Notes: a model not told the origin generated them from the letters alone. Shown: positions 8,574 through 17,755, numbered from the stretch's first letter. The stretch: 64,000 nt of DNA from an uncultured Lachnospiraceae bacterium (GCA_910579935.1 CAJTVQ010000006.1:68304-132303); one strand, 5' to 3'. Program-made: numbers and translations.

Positions 8574-10994
8574 ATGGATATTATTTTAAAGCTGAGTGAA
8601 GAACTGAACGTACAGAAATGGCAGGCGGAGGCTGCCGTGAAGTTAATTGATGAAGGGAATACGATTCCTTTCATATCCCGATACAGGAAAGAGGTGACCG
8701 GTTCCCTGAATGACGAGGTGCTGCGTAATCTGGATGAGAGGCTGACTTACCTGCGCAATCTGGAAGAAAAGAAGGAACAGGTAATGGGGAGCATAGAGGA
8801 ACAGGGCAAGCTGACGGAAGAATTGAAGGAAAAGATTCTTTTGGCGGAAACACTGGTAGTAGTGGAAGATTTGTACCGGCCCTACCGTCCGAAGCGGAAG
8901 ACGAGGGCGAGTGTGGCCAGGGAAAAGGGGCTGGACGGGCTGGCTCAGTGGATCCTGGCACAGAATGCGGACATTTCCCTGGAGGAAGAAGCCGCAAAAT
9001 ATATCGACGAAGAAAAGGAAGTAAAGACCGTACAGGAAGCAGTACAGGGGGCAAAGGATATCATTGCGGAAAGTATTTCCGACGAAGCGGATTACCGCAT
9101 GTACATCCGCGGAATTACCATGGAAGAAGGAAAGATTGTCAGTGCGGCCAGGGACGAGAAGGCACAGAGCGTTTATGAGATGTATTATGATTATGAAGAG
9201 CCGGTAAAAAAGGCGGCAGGTCACCGGATTCTGGCCCTGAACCGCGGAGAGAACGAGAAGGTGCTCACAGTTAAGATCATAGCGCCGGAAGAACGTATCC
9301 TGCAATTTCTGGCAAAGAAAGTGATCACTTCGGAGAATACGGTAACCGCTCCCGTATTGAAAGAGGTTATAGAGGACAGTTATCACCGGCTGATCTCGCC
9401 TGCCATTGAAAGGGATATCCGCAATGAACTGACGGAAAAGGCTGAAGACGGCGCGATTACCGTTTTCGGCAAGAATCTGGAGCAGCTGCTCATGCAGCCT
9501 CCGATCGCGGGAAAGGTAGTGCTGGGATGGGACCCTGCATTCCGGACCGGATGCAAGCTGGCCGTGGTGGATGCCACCGGAAAAGTGCTGGATACGAAGG
9601 TTATCTTTCCTACGGCTCCCCAGAATAAAGTAACGGAAGCCAAAGCGGAATTAAAGAAACTGATCAGGAAATACGGAATTTCATTGATTTCGGTTGGGAA
9701 CGGAACGGCTTCCAGGGAATCCGAACAGGTCATTGTGGAGTTGATCAGGGAACTGGATACACCGGTGCAGTATGTGATCGTCAATGAGGCAGGGGCAAGC
9801 GTATATTCGGCAAGCAAGCTGGCTACCGAGGAGTTCCCGAATTTTGATGTGGGGCAGAGAAGTGCGGCGTCCATCGCGAGACGTCTTCAGGATCCGTTGG
9901 CCGAACTGGTAAAAATCGACCCGAAATCCATCGGTGTGGGCCAGTACCAGCATGACATGAACCAGAAGAAGCTGGGGGATACGCTGGGCGGCGTGGTGGA
10001 AGACTGCGTAAACAAAGTGGGTGTGGACCTGAATACCGCATCGGCTTCCCTTTTGGAATATATATCCGGCATCACAAAGGTGATTGCAAGGAACATTGTA
10101 GATTACCGGGAGAATAATGGCCGTTTTACCAACCGGAAACAGCTTTTGAAGGTGGCGAAGCTGGGGCCGAAGGCTTTTGAGCAGTGTGCAGGATTTCTCC
10201 GGATTCTGGATGGGGATAATCCGCTGGACGCAACCAGTGTGCATCCGGAATCCTATGAAGCTGCCATGAAACTTTTGGAACGTCTGGGGCTTACGATGGA
10301 AGATGTGAGGCAGATGCAGAAAAAAGCGGCGGCGGAAAAAGGCCGGACAAAGCCGGGTATGTCCGGTCAGGAAAATCAGGGAAAAAATGCCTCAAAGAAG
10401 CAGGAGAAACAGCAGAACCGGGTCGTAATCCGCAACACCAGCACGGCAATGGGAAAAGCATTGGCGGCCGCTATGGGCGGAACCGTGCTGGAGAACCGGG
10501 AAGAGGGAGGAAAGAATGGCAAAGGCAATGCAGCCGCGGATAAAACCGGCCCCGGCGGAATGACGGAAAGCGGAAGTCCGGGAACGGCAGTGATGTTGGA
10601 ACGGAAAATTAAAGATAAAAAGAAGCTGGCGGAGGAATTGGGAATCGGAGAGATCACTTTGACCGATATTTTAAAAGAACTGGAAAAGCCGGCCAGAGAT
10701 CCTAGGGAGGACATGCCGGCGCCTATCCTGCGTAATGACGTGCTGGAAATGAAGGATTTGAAACCGGGCATGATCCTGAAAGGAACCGTGCGCAATGTCA
10801 TTGATTTCGGTGCGTTTGTGGATATCGGCGTGCATCAGGACGGTCTGGTCCATATTTCCCAGATTACCGACCGGTTTATCAAACATCCGTTAGAGGCAGT
10901 GAGCGTAGGGGATATTGTGGAAGTGCAGGTGCTTGGTGTGGAGGCAGAGAAGAAACGGATATCGCTGACAATGAAAATTAATAAGAAACCGTAG
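8574..10994 (+). CDS. tex: Tex family RNA-binding transcription accessory protein
   Basis: Tex is a cytoplasmic nucleic-acid-binding protein related to eukaryotic Spt6 and is linked to transcription and RNA metabolism. The order is an N-terminal helical Tex domain, a YqgF-like core (GWDPAFRTGCKLAVVDATG near residue 316), helix-hairpin-helix motifs (NRKQLLKVAKLGPKAFEQCAGF) and a C-terminal S1 domain (KGTVRNVIDFGAFVDIGVHQDGLVHIS). The 806-residue length exceeds the usual 720-780. The excess is a Lys/Gly/Asn-rich linker at about residues 585-690, between HhH and S1. ATG 8574 gives the normal MDIILKLSEEL start. TTG 8550, further upstream in frame, has its SD-like sequence too close. It converges with degV on a shared terminator. 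Confidence 0.93.
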   Translation: MDIILKLSEELNVQKWQAEAAVKLIDEGNTIPFISRYRKEVTGSLNDEVLRNLDERLTYLRNLEEKKEQVMGSIEEQGKLTEELKEKILLAETLVVVEDLYRPYRPKRKTRASVAREKGLDGLAQWILAQNADISLEEEAAKYIDEEKEVKTVQEAVQGAKDIIAESISDEADYRMYIRGITMEEGKIVSAARDEKAQSVYEMYYDYEEPVKKAAGHRILALNRGENEKVLTVKIIAPEERILQFLAKKVITSENTVTAPVLKEVIEDSYHRLISPAIERDIRNELTEKAEDGAITVFGKNLEQLLMQPPIAGKVVLGWDPAFRTGCKLAVVDATGKVLDTKVIFPTAPQNKVTEAKAELKKLIRKYGISLISVGNGTASRESEQVIVELIRELDTPVQYVIVNEAGASVYSASKLATEEFPNFDVGQRSAASIARRLQDPLAELVKIDPKSIGVGQYQHDMNQKKLGDTLGGVVEDCVNKVGVDLNTASASLLEYISGITKVIARNIVDYRENNGRFTNRKQLLKVAKLGPKAFEQCAGFLRILDGDNPLDATSVHPESYEAAMKLLERLGLTMEDVRQMQKKAAAEKGRTKPGMSGQENQGKNASKKQEKQQNRVVIRNTSTAMGKALAAAMGGTVLENREEGGKNGKGNAAADKTGPGGMTESGSPGTAVMLERKIKDKKKLAEELGIGEITLTDILKELEKPARDPREDMPAPILRNDVLEMKDLKPGMILKGTVRNVIDFGAFVDIGVHQDGLVHISQITDRFIKHPLEAVSVGDIVEVQVLGVEAEKKRISLTMKINKKP

Positions 10995-11004
10995 GGTACG
11001 GACT

Positions 11005-11036
11005 AAAAAGGGATTCACGTTAGTGAATCCCTTTTT
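11005..11036. terminator. bidirectional terminator between tex and degV
   Basis: A 14-bp perfect stem (AAAAAGGGATTCAC with its complement) and a 4-base loop, with A and T tracts on the two sides so it works in both directions. The degV stop codon lies in the loop. Confidence 0.9.
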
Positions 11037-11934
11037 CAATGATTCCGAATCCTAACGGATAAGGTCCCGTATGAACGCCTATGGTAGCGCCAATCTGAAA
11101 GACAGGCAGATTCGGAATGCCGTAACCGTTTTCCTGCAGGACAGTCAGCGCGTGGTCGCGAAACGCCATGCCTTCCTCCCGGTCATATCCGTATCCCACC
11201 GCAAGGCTGTAACATTCAATCCCAAGGCTGCTTTCCCGCAGATGTTCCAATAAAAGCCCAATTACTTTCTGCGTGGTGCGTTTTCGTCCCCTGTCCACAC
11301 CGGAGGGAAAGATTTCTCCCTGTTTTAAGGTGATCAGGGGACGGATATCCAGAATATTTCCTGCCGCCGCGGCAACTTTTCCGATCCTGCCGCCGTGCTT
11401 TAGGTATTCTACGTTTCCGACGGTAAAGAAAATCCTTCCGGTTCCTTTGATCGCTTCCAGACGGTCGATGGCTGCCTGGTAGCCGAAGCCGTTATCCCGC
11501 AGCCTCACTGCTTCCAGCACATACTGTCCCTGCAGGACGGTATTGATGGAAGAGTCGATGACGGTAATTTCCGCCTGCGGATATTGTTCACGTATGCTTT
11601 CCCTGGCATTTAACGCCGCCTGCATGGAGCCGCTGAATTTGGTGGTGATGCAGATGCAGATGACTGGTGTTCCGGCTTTGGCAAAAGGCAGGAAGGCCTC
11701 TTCATAATCACGGACGGAGGGCATGGAGGACTTGGGGAATACGCCTTTTTTGTCCACCATCTGCTGGTAAAAGTCCCGGATGCTGATTTCCACGTTTTCT
11801 TTCAGATAATGTTCGTCATCAAAGGATACATAAAACGGCACGACCGTAATATTTTTTTCCCGTGTCAGTTCTACGGGCAGGTCGCAGGAACCGTCGCTGA
11901 TGATATGAAATGTTTCGCTCATATAAATAACCAT
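11020..11934 (-). CDS. DegV family fatty-acid-binding protein
   Basis: DegV proteins bind a fatty acid and, in FakA/FakB systems, present it to a kinase. The 304-residue protein has the expected entry (HIISDGSCDLPVELTREKNITVVPFYVSFDDEHY), the SSMPSVRDY loop and the ITTKFSGSMQAA motif that contacts the lipid head in FakB structures. The C-terminal domain has TGPYPLGFGI. Two starts are possible: ATG 11934 (MVIYMSET) or ATG 11922 (MSET); the SD signal GAGAG fits the first. The fakA kinase is not in this window. It converges with tex. Confidence 0.9.
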   Translation of the reverse strand: MVIYMSETFHIISDGSCDLPVELTREKNITVVPFYVSFDDEHYLKENVEISIRDFYQQMVDKKGVFPKSSMPSVRDYEEAFLPFAKAGTPVICICITTKFSGSMQAALNARESIREQYPQAEITVIDSSINTVLQGQYVLEAVRLRDNGFGYQAAIDRLEAIKGTGRIFFTVGNVEYLKHGGRIGKVAAAAGNILDIRPLITLKQGEIFPSGVDRGRKRTTQKVIGLLLEHLRESSLGIECYSLAVGYGYDREEGMAFRDHALTVLQENGYGIPNLPVFQIGATIGVHTGPYPLGFGIIEKGIH

Positions 11935-12143
11935 GCCTTTCTCTCGGCCTGCAGACTTTGAACTGCAGGCGTGAAACTGTAATACCTTTTTTCACATGTC
12001 TTCGTGTAAATGTAATAGATAGAATACTACTTTTATATAAAAAAATCAATCCGTAAACAAAGTGATTTACAGGCTCGGGTTTCATGATGGACAGGCAATT
12101 GGTAAAGAACGACCGCTGATGATCTTTCGATGGAAATGATCTT

Positions 12144-12172
12144 GCATAATTTTCGACATATGGAGGATACTA
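12144..12172 (+). promoter_or_regulatory. sigma-G-like promoter of spoVAC
   Basis: GCATA (12144-12148), a 17-base spacer and GATACTA (12166-12172) resemble the forespore sigma-G consensus (GYATR and CATNHTA) with one mismatch. It lies about 45 bases before the spoVAC start, with GAGGAG at 12205-12210 as the ribosome-binding site. Forespore control would fit the known expression of spoVA genes. Confidence 0.5.
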
Positions 12173-12215
12173 TGGACAGGAAAGAATGAAAAGTCAGAAA
12201 GTATGAGGAGACAAT

Positions 12216-12674
12216 ATGGATGAACAGACGAAACAGGAATATCAGGAATATGTCAAAGAGATGACACCTACTCATAATTTATGGTTGCAGATGATCAAGG
12301 CTTTTCTGGTGGGCGGCGTAATATGTACCATCGGGCAGTTTATTCTGAATTATTGTACAAATACGATGGGCATGGACAAGGAGACTGCGGGCGGGTGGTG
12401 TTCCCTGCTGCTGATTTTATGCAGTATTCTTTTAACGGGATTTAATATTTATCCTTCCATTGTAAAATTCGGCGGGGCAGGCGCCCTGGTGCCGATTACG
12501 GGATTTGCCAACAGTGTGGCGGCTCCCGCCATTGAGTTTAAAAAGGAGGGGCAGGTGTTTGGCGTGGGATGTAAGATTTTTACCATTGCAGGGCCTGTGA
12601 TTCTGTATGGGATATTTACCAGCTGGGCGCTGGGGCTGTGCTATTGGATCGGGAAGTGTTTCGGGTTGTTTTAG
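12216..12674 (+). CDS. spoVAC: stage V sporulation protein AC (SpoVAC)
   Basis: SpoVAC is a small inner-forespore-membrane protein of the channel that moves dipicolinic acid into spores and releases it during germination. The 152-residue protein has the family entry (EYVKEMTPTHNLWLQMIKAFLVGG) and about four membrane segments. It also has the conserved loop GFNIYPSIVKFGGAGALVPITGFANSV in two halves around residues 75-105. spoVAC is normally followed by spoVAD and spoVAE, but neither is present here; the next gene is an unrelated glycosidase-like gene. So this is an orphan or extra copy. Confidence 0.93.
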   Translation: MDEQTKQEYQEYVKEMTPTHNLWLQMIKAFLVGGVICTIGQFILNYCTNTMGMDKETAGGWCSLLLILCSILLTGFNIYPSIVKFGGAGALVPITGFANSVAAPAIEFKKEGQVFGVGCKIFTIAGPVILYGIFTSWALGLCYWIGKCFGLF

Positions 12675-12885
12675 GAAAATGGGGAATAGGCATCAGAACA
12701 GGTTTTATGAGCAGGCTGGCGTGTTCGGGAATAGGCTGGCCTGCTTTTGTTTTGAAATATGGAAAAAGATTAGTATTTTTAAACGAGTGGGACGGCATGG
12801 CAAAAATGGGAGTTGGGGGATATTTTTTTACATAATCTGGGAGAGGTGGTATAATGGGAAAAAATAGTGCGTGGAGGCAGGATTT

Positions 12886-13797
12886 ATGGCAGGGTATTTG
12901 TTTGTGCATTTTATCGGGGAAGAGAAGGACGGGGAACAGATTTATTTTTCCGTGAGCAGGGACGGACTGCATTTTAAGGACTTGAATGGGGGGAAACCGG
13001 TATTGTATTCCCATATGGGGACTTGCGGAGTGCGGGATCCGTTTTTGGTGAGGAAGCAGGGGAGTCATATGGTTTACCTGATGGCTACGGATTTGCGGAT
13101 AGAGGCCGGAAAGGGATGGAAGGCGGCGCAGGAACAGGGAAGCAGGGATTTGATGGTGTGGGAAACGGAAGACCTGGTGCATTGGGGCAGACAGCGCAGT
13201 TGTACCGTGGGAATTCCGGAAGCGGGGTGCGTATGGGCGCCGGAAGCCGTGTTTGATGAGGAAAAAGGGGAATTTTTTGTCTTTTTCGCCTCGATGGTAA
13301 AGCGGGAAGGGGACACGGAGGCAAAACAGAGGATTTATGCGGCCTATACAAAGGACTTTAAGGAATTTTCGGAAACGTTCCTCTATATGGAGCGGGAGAA
13401 CCATGTCATTGATACGACGATACTGGAAAGCGGCGGCAGTTATTACCGCATCTCGAAGGATGAGATGGAGAAGCGGCTGATCATGGAAACGGCGGATTCT
13501 CTTTCGGGGGAATTTACGCGCATACATTCTCAAACGCTGGAAGGGCTGACGGGCGTGGAGGGCCCGGAGGGATATCTGCTTCCGGACGGGAAAACATGGT
13601 GTCTGATCGCGGACCGTTTTTTGGAAGGAAAAGGATATTTGCCGATGGTGACGGACAAACTGGCATCCGGTGATTTCAGGATACTTTCGCCGGAACAGTA
13701 TGATATGGGCAGGACGAAAAAGCGTCATGGCGGTGTGCTGCGGATTACGGATGAGGAGTATGAGAGGCTGTGTAAGTTTCAGTGGGATGCCCGATAG
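12886..13797 (+). CDS. GH43-like five-bladed beta-propeller glycosidase
   Basis: The 303-residue protein reads as a family 43/62-like arabinofuranosidase or xylosidase fold. Features are repeated blades with SRDGLHFKDL, an early CGVRDPFLV (candidate catalytic base Asp), WAPEAVFDEEKGEFFVFFA, and GVEGPEGYLL (candidate acid Glu). No signal peptide is visible, so it is probably cytoplasmic. ATG 12886 is preferred because GGAGGCAGG precedes it; GTG 12871 is the alternative. The substrate is most likely a plant arabinose- or xylose-containing oligosaccharide, but this is inference. It lies 211 bases after spoVAC, and a terminator follows. Confidence 0.75.
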   Translation: MAGYLFVHFIGEEKDGEQIYFSVSRDGLHFKDLNGGKPVLYSHMGTCGVRDPFLVRKQGSHMVYLMATDLRIEAGKGWKAAQEQGSRDLMVWETEDLVHWGRQRSCTVGIPEAGCVWAPEAVFDEEKGEFFVFFASMVKREGDTEAKQRIYAAYTKDFKEFSETFLYMERENHVIDTTILESGGSYYRISKDEMEKRLIMETADSLSGEFTRIHSQTLEGLTGVEGPEGYLLPDGKTWCLIADRFLEGKGYLPMVTDKLASGDFRILSPEQYDMGRTKKRHGGVLRITDEEYERLCKFQWDAR

Positions 13798-13832
13798 TTT
13801 CTGCCATCGAAAGCCAGACGGCGATTACGGAC

Positions 13833-13873
13833 AAAACAGCGGCAAACCTGTTGCACGGATTTGCCGCTGTTTT
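13833..13873 (+). terminator. terminator hairpin after the GH43-like gene
   Basis: A 14-bp perfect stem (AAAACAGCGGCAAA with TTTGCCGCTGTTTT) around a 13-base loop, with flanking A and T runs; it could serve both converging genes. Confidence 0.8.
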
Positions 13874-13943
13874 CCATATGCCAGGCAGCTTCAGAAATTT
13901 ATGGCCGTGTGACTTCGCTGTTCATGACGAAAACGACACAAAA

Positions 13944-14309
13944 TTAGCAATGCCCTCCGTGATGCCTTCCATGGCGGCGGCCGTGATGCCCGGACCTGGT
14001 GCTTCTGCCGCAGTTGGTATTTGACGGTTTCCCGTGGTCGTGGCAATGGTCGCAGATGCCGTCGCCGTCTTCATCCGTAAAATGGTCACAGATACCGTTT
14101 CCGTCTGTATCTGCATAACAATGGTTATCGCAGATACCGTCGCCGTTCGCGTCCGTAAAGCAGTCTTCACCGCAGCTTCCGTCTAAAAAGCATTCTCCTG
14201 CAGTACATCCGCTGACCGGGCAGACCGGCTGTGTTTCCGCCGCCAATACCGGAACAGGCATAGACAATACCGCCAGGCAGGTAAGGCTTATGGCTAATCT
14301 TTTTTTCAC
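13944..14309 (-). CDS. secreted Cys/His-rich protein with acidic DxDGDGICDH repeats
   Basis: A 121-residue exported protein. Residues 1-23 form a signal peptide (MKKRLAISLTCLAVLSMP... ending VLAAE). The mature part has Cys-rich spacing, then three tandem acidic loops: DANGDGICDNH, DTDGNGICDH and DEDGDGICDH. These resemble thrombospondin type-3 or EF-hand-like calcium loops with an added Cys-Asp-His. The tail is rich in His, Gly and Arg (HHGRRHGRHHGGHC), suggesting binding of transition metals. A strong GGGAGGTG site precedes ATG 14309. No known family was recognised with certainty; similar short repeat proteins occur in gut Clostridia. The metal-binding role is inference. Confidence 0.7.
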   Translation of the reverse strand: MKKRLAISLTCLAVLSMPVPVLAAETQPVCPVSGCTAGECFLDGSCGEDCFTDANGDGICDNHCYADTDGNGICDHFTDEDGDGICDHCHDHGKPSNTNCGRSTRSGHHGRRHGRHHGGHC

Positions 14310-14469
14310 TTCTTTTCACCTCCCCAATCGTTTTTTCATATTCTTCCAGTCTATCTGTGCAGTTAAGATGATTATAACTCTTTTGGGTTATTTTGCAAGT
14401 GATTTGTGGAAATTTCAGGGGTGGGAAAAGAGACTTCGGTTACTTTTCATCCGGAATAAGTTTATGGTA

Positions 14470-14498
14470 TTTTCGGCAGAAGATTTTTGTGCTATAAT
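14470..14498 (+). promoter_or_regulatory. probable promoter of the sugar-binding lipoprotein
   Basis: TGCTATAAT (extended -10, hexamer 14493-14498) with a weak -35 (TTTTCG, 14470-14475) at 17 bases. It is about 95 bases before the start codon. Confidence 0.5.
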
Positions 14499-14591
14499 TA
14501 GCGTAGTGAAAAAGAGCCGGAAGGCTTACGGGACAGAAGAGGGAAGAGTCTGGAGAAGGGAACAGAATTAACAGAAAACGGAGGTCTGATA

Positions 14592-15890
14592 ATGAAAGCA
14601 AAAATCTTAAGATGCATGGCGGTATTCGGACTGTGCAGTATGCTTGCTGCCGGCTGCGCCGGTGAAGCGGAATCGGTAAATGCGCCGGAAACACCGGAAC
14701 AGGCAGGAGCGGAAGCGGCGGAAGACGGAAAAACAGGTGAAAAAGAAGAAGGAGTTGTGACACTGACGGTTTGGGCGGAAGAAGCGAACAATGATCTGCT
14801 GAATCAGATGATCGCGGGTTTTAAGGAGCAGTATGCGGGACAGGCGGAATTTGATATCCAGTTAGTAGCATCCGCAGATGCGGAGACAAGAAGCAGGGTG
14901 CTGGGGGATGTTCATAATGTGGCGGATGTTTTTCCTTTTGCGGATGATCAGCTGACGAGTATGGCAGCGGGCGGTGCACTGGCGAGAATACCCAATGCGG
15001 AAGAAGTAAAGAAAGCAAATACTGCGGGCTCTGTGGAAGCGGCGAGCATCGGGGATGATTTATATGGTTATCCGATGAGTGCGGATAACGGATATTTCCT
15101 GTATTATGACAAGGCATATTTTTCAGATGAGGACGTGAAAACTCTGGACCGGATTTTGGAGGTCGCGGCGGAAAATGAAAAAAAGTTTTCGATGGAATGG
15201 ACTTCCGGCTGGTACATGTATTCCTTTTTCGGAAATACAGGATTGGAATTCGGCATTAATGAAGACGGTGTGACGAATTACTGTAACTGGAATGCGACGG
15301 AAGGGGCGGTCAAAGGCACGGATATCGTGCGCGCCCTGATGGACATTGCTGCCAGTCCCGGATTTATCAACCAGCCGGACAGCGAGTTTGTGGCAGCGGC
15401 GCGGGAGGGGACAGTGATCGCAGGTGTCAGCGGGGTTTGGAATGCCATGGAAATACAGGAGATTTGGGGAAAGGATTATGGCGCTGTAAAACTTCCGACT
15501 TATACCTGCGCCGGACAGCAGGTGCAGATGTCTTCTTTTGTGGGTTATAAAATGATAGGGGTCAATGCTTACAGTGAACATTTGGACTGGGCGTTAAAAT
15601 TTGCGGACTGGATCACGAACGAACAGAACCAGGTACTGCGTTTTGAGATACGGAATCAGGGACCGTCCAATATCAACGCGGCATCGTCGGATGCGGTCAG
15701 TCAGGTGCCTGCCATTCAGGCGGTCATTGCCCAGTCGGAATACGGGGTGCTGCAAAGAGTGGGGAACAATTACTGGACGCCGTTTACCGTGTTTGCGGAG
15801 ACTCTGACATCGGGAAACCCGCAGGGGGAAGATCCTCAGGAGATTATCGATGCTTTGGTGGCAGGCATTACTGCCTCCACAATTAACTGA
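14592..15890 (+). CDS. extracellular sugar-binding lipoprotein (ABC solute-binding, family 1)
   Basis: The protein has 432 residues. A lipoprotein signal peptide ends in LAAGC, with the lipidated Cys near residue 22, and an acidic linker follows. From about residue 55 (VTLTVWAEEANNDLLNQMIAGF) the protein is a maltose-binding-type periplasmic-binding fold. DVFPFADDQLTSMAAGGAL and YGYPMSADNGYFLYYDKAYF are typical ligand-cleft segments. No permease or ATPase gene is next to it. Instead, a chemoreceptor starts 11 bases downstream, so the pair may serve sugar chemotaxis, or the protein may use a transporter elsewhere. The specific sugar is unknown. Confidence 0.9.
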   Translation: MKAKILRCMAVFGLCSMLAAGCAGEAESVNAPETPEQAGAEAAEDGKTGEKEEGVVTLTVWAEEANNDLLNQMIAGFKEQYAGQAEFDIQLVASADAETRSRVLGDVHNVADVFPFADDQLTSMAAGGALARIPNAEEVKKANTAGSVEAASIGDDLYGYPMSADNGYFLYYDKAYFSDEDVKTLDRILEVAAENEKKFSMEWTSGWYMYSFFGNTGLEFGINEDGVTNYCNWNATEGAVKGTDIVRALMDIAASPGFINQPDSEFVAAAREGTVIAGVSGVWNAMEIQEIWGKDYGAVKLPTYTCAGQQVQMSSFVGYKMIGVNAYSEHLDWALKFADWITNEQNQVLRFEIRNQGPSNINAASSDAVSQVPAIQAVIAQSEYGVLQRVGNNYWTPFTVFAETLTSGNPQGEDPQEIIDALVAGITASTIN

Positions 15891-15900
15891 GGGGAGGCGG

Positions 15901-17712
15901 ATGGAAATGGAAAACGGAAAGAATAAAAACGGAAAGAATGCGTACATAAAAAATACAAATGGAAAGAGTGGAAGCAGAAAAAATTCCAAAAAACGGATCA
16001 GTACGAAGCTGATTCTGCTGTTTCCGGTATTTATACTCGGGATTGTCTGCATCCTTTCAAGTGTAATTGCAGTCAGGAATATTCAGGGGGTAAATGCGAA
16101 AGCTACCGTGATCACGGATAAGTACATGGCAGGAATCACGGAACTGGCAAAAATTCAGGAGGAAACCAATAATATACATAAAATGGCGCTTTCCCATGTG
16201 CTGGCAACGGATTTGGAAACCATGATAACGCTGGTGGACAGCATTAAGGAACAGGAAGTGGTTTTGGAAGGGTATCTGGATGATTACAGACCCTATGTGA
16301 CAGAGGATATGGCAGGCGATTATGAAAGTATCTTTACCAACTTTGAAGGCTTAAAGTGGGAGATTGCCAATCTGATGGCATACAGCGCCAATAACAATAA
16401 TGAGGGAGCCTATTCGCTGGCAAACGGGGCGATTGCGGATTATGCAGATGCAATGCAGAAAAGCATTGATAACATGACTGAAAATATGCAGATGTATGCA
16501 CAGGAGTCAAAAGAGCAGCAGAATGATACTTATATGCAGGCGTTGACTTTGGGAGTCGTATTTGTAGTGATCAGTGTGGCTGCGCTGTTGTTTACGCTGC
16601 TGAGTGTGTTCCAGCTGGTAATACGTCCGCTTGGTAAGACAAGGAATGAAATCAACGGTATCATTTCCGATATCGACAGGCGGGAAGGAGATTTGACCAG
16701 ACGGGTCACCATATTTTCCAATCGGGAAATTGCGGAAGTGGGCAGCGGAATTAATGTGTTTATGGAAAAACTCCAGGATATTTTCAAGGTTATTACGGAT
16801 AACTCACAGAAGATGGAGAAGCTGGTCAACGAGGTGCGTGACAGTGTGCTGACCTCCAACGGGAGCGTATCGGACCTGTCGGCAGTGACGGAAGAACTGT
16901 CCGCCGCCATGGCGGAAATGTCCGATTCGGCGTCCGTGATCAATACCAATGCGGACGCGGTGAAAAAGGAAGTGGACGCCATGGCAGCGCAGACGATGGA
17001 GATTCGCCAGTATACAACCGAAATGAAGGACCATGCAGACAGTATGGAAAGTGCGGCTCATGCCAATATGGAATCCACGGAACGGAAAGTAAACGAGATA
17101 CTGGGAGTATTGGAGCAGTCCATAGAGGAAAGCATGAGTGTAAATCAGGTCAATAACCTGACCAATGATATTCTGAATATTGCCAGTCAGACGAACCTGC
17201 TTTCTTTAAATGCCTCTATAGAGGCGGCGCGTGCGGGGGAGGCAGGAAGGGGATTTGCCGTAGTGGCTTCGGAAATCAGCCAGCTTGCCACGGCAAGCCA
17301 GTCTGCTGCTAACCGGATTCAGAGCATTAATAGCGGGGTGATACACGCGGTAAATCATCTGGTAGAAAATGCCAATGGCCTGGTAGAATACATGAACGCT
17401 TCCATACTTCCGGAATTTAAGAATTTTGTAACGGGAGGAAGCGAATACCGTAGCAAGGCAAATTATATTGAAAACGTGATGTGTGATTTTTCGGCGCGTA
17501 TGGACGGATTGCAGGGAACCATCGGGGAAATTGCGGATTCCATCGGTCTGATCACCAATGCAATTGAAGACGGAGTGGGAGGAGTCAGCAATGCCGCCGA
17601 CAGTACACAGGTGCTGTTAACGGATATGGAGAGCATAGCGCAGCATATGGATGAAAATCAGGCGATCGCGGTGAATTTAAAGCGTGAAACAGAGATCTTC
17701 AGACAGTTATAA
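15901..17712 (+). CDS. methyl-accepting chemotaxis protein
   Basis: A transmembrane chemoreceptor of 603 residues. TM1 is at about 36-58. A helical-bundle ligand domain covers 60-210, TM2 is near 215-243 and HAMP follows. The signalling domain has the tip NLLSLNASIEAARAGEAGRG and FAVVASEIS. ATG 15901 is chosen because GGGGAGGCGG directly precedes it; an upstream ATG at 15850 would overlap the lipoprotein gene. The N-terminus is unusually rich in Asn and Lys. It is tightly linked to the upstream sugar-binding lipoprotein, which suggests that the receptor senses the liganded binding protein. It ends at a strong terminator. Confidence 0.92.
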   Translation: MEMENGKNKNGKNAYIKNTNGKSGSRKNSKKRISTKLILLFPVFILGIVCILSSVIAVRNIQGVNAKATVITDKYMAGITELAKIQEETNNIHKMALSHVLATDLETMITLVDSIKEQEVVLEGYLDDYRPYVTEDMAGDYESIFTNFEGLKWEIANLMAYSANNNNEGAYSLANGAIADYADAMQKSIDNMTENMQMYAQESKEQQNDTYMQALTLGVVFVVISVAALLFTLLSVFQLVIRPLGKTRNEINGIISDIDRREGDLTRRVTIFSNREIAEVGSGINVFMEKLQDIFKVITDNSQKMEKLVNEVRDSVLTSNGSVSDLSAVTEELSAAMAEMSDSASVINTNADAVKKEVDAMAAQTMEIRQYTTEMKDHADSMESAAHANMESTERKVNEILGVLEQSIEESMSVNQVNNLTNDILNIASQTNLLSLNASIEAARAGEAGRGFAVVASEISQLATASQSAANRIQSINSGVIHAVNHLVENANGLVEYMNASILPEFKNFVTGGSEYRSKANYIENVMCDFSARMDGLQGTIGEIADSIGLITNAIEDGVGGVSNAADSTQVLLTDMESIAQHMDENQAIAVNLKRETEIFRQL

Positions 17713-17723
17713 AAAGAAATCGG

Positions 17724-17755
17724 CAAAGGTGTTTTGAGAAGTCAAAACACCTTTG
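17724..17755. terminator. bidirectional terminator between chemoreceptor and ABC-F gene
   Basis: A 14-bp perfect stem (CAAAGGTGTTTTGA with its complement) around 4 bases. The stop codon of the convergent ABC-F gene lies within the stem. Confidence 0.85.

Noticed and set aside
12616..13728. 370-codon minus-strand open frame opposite the GH43-like gene
   Set aside because: The plus-strand reading has family motifs and a ribosome-binding site; the minus frame is Arg/His/Pro-rich shadow sequence.
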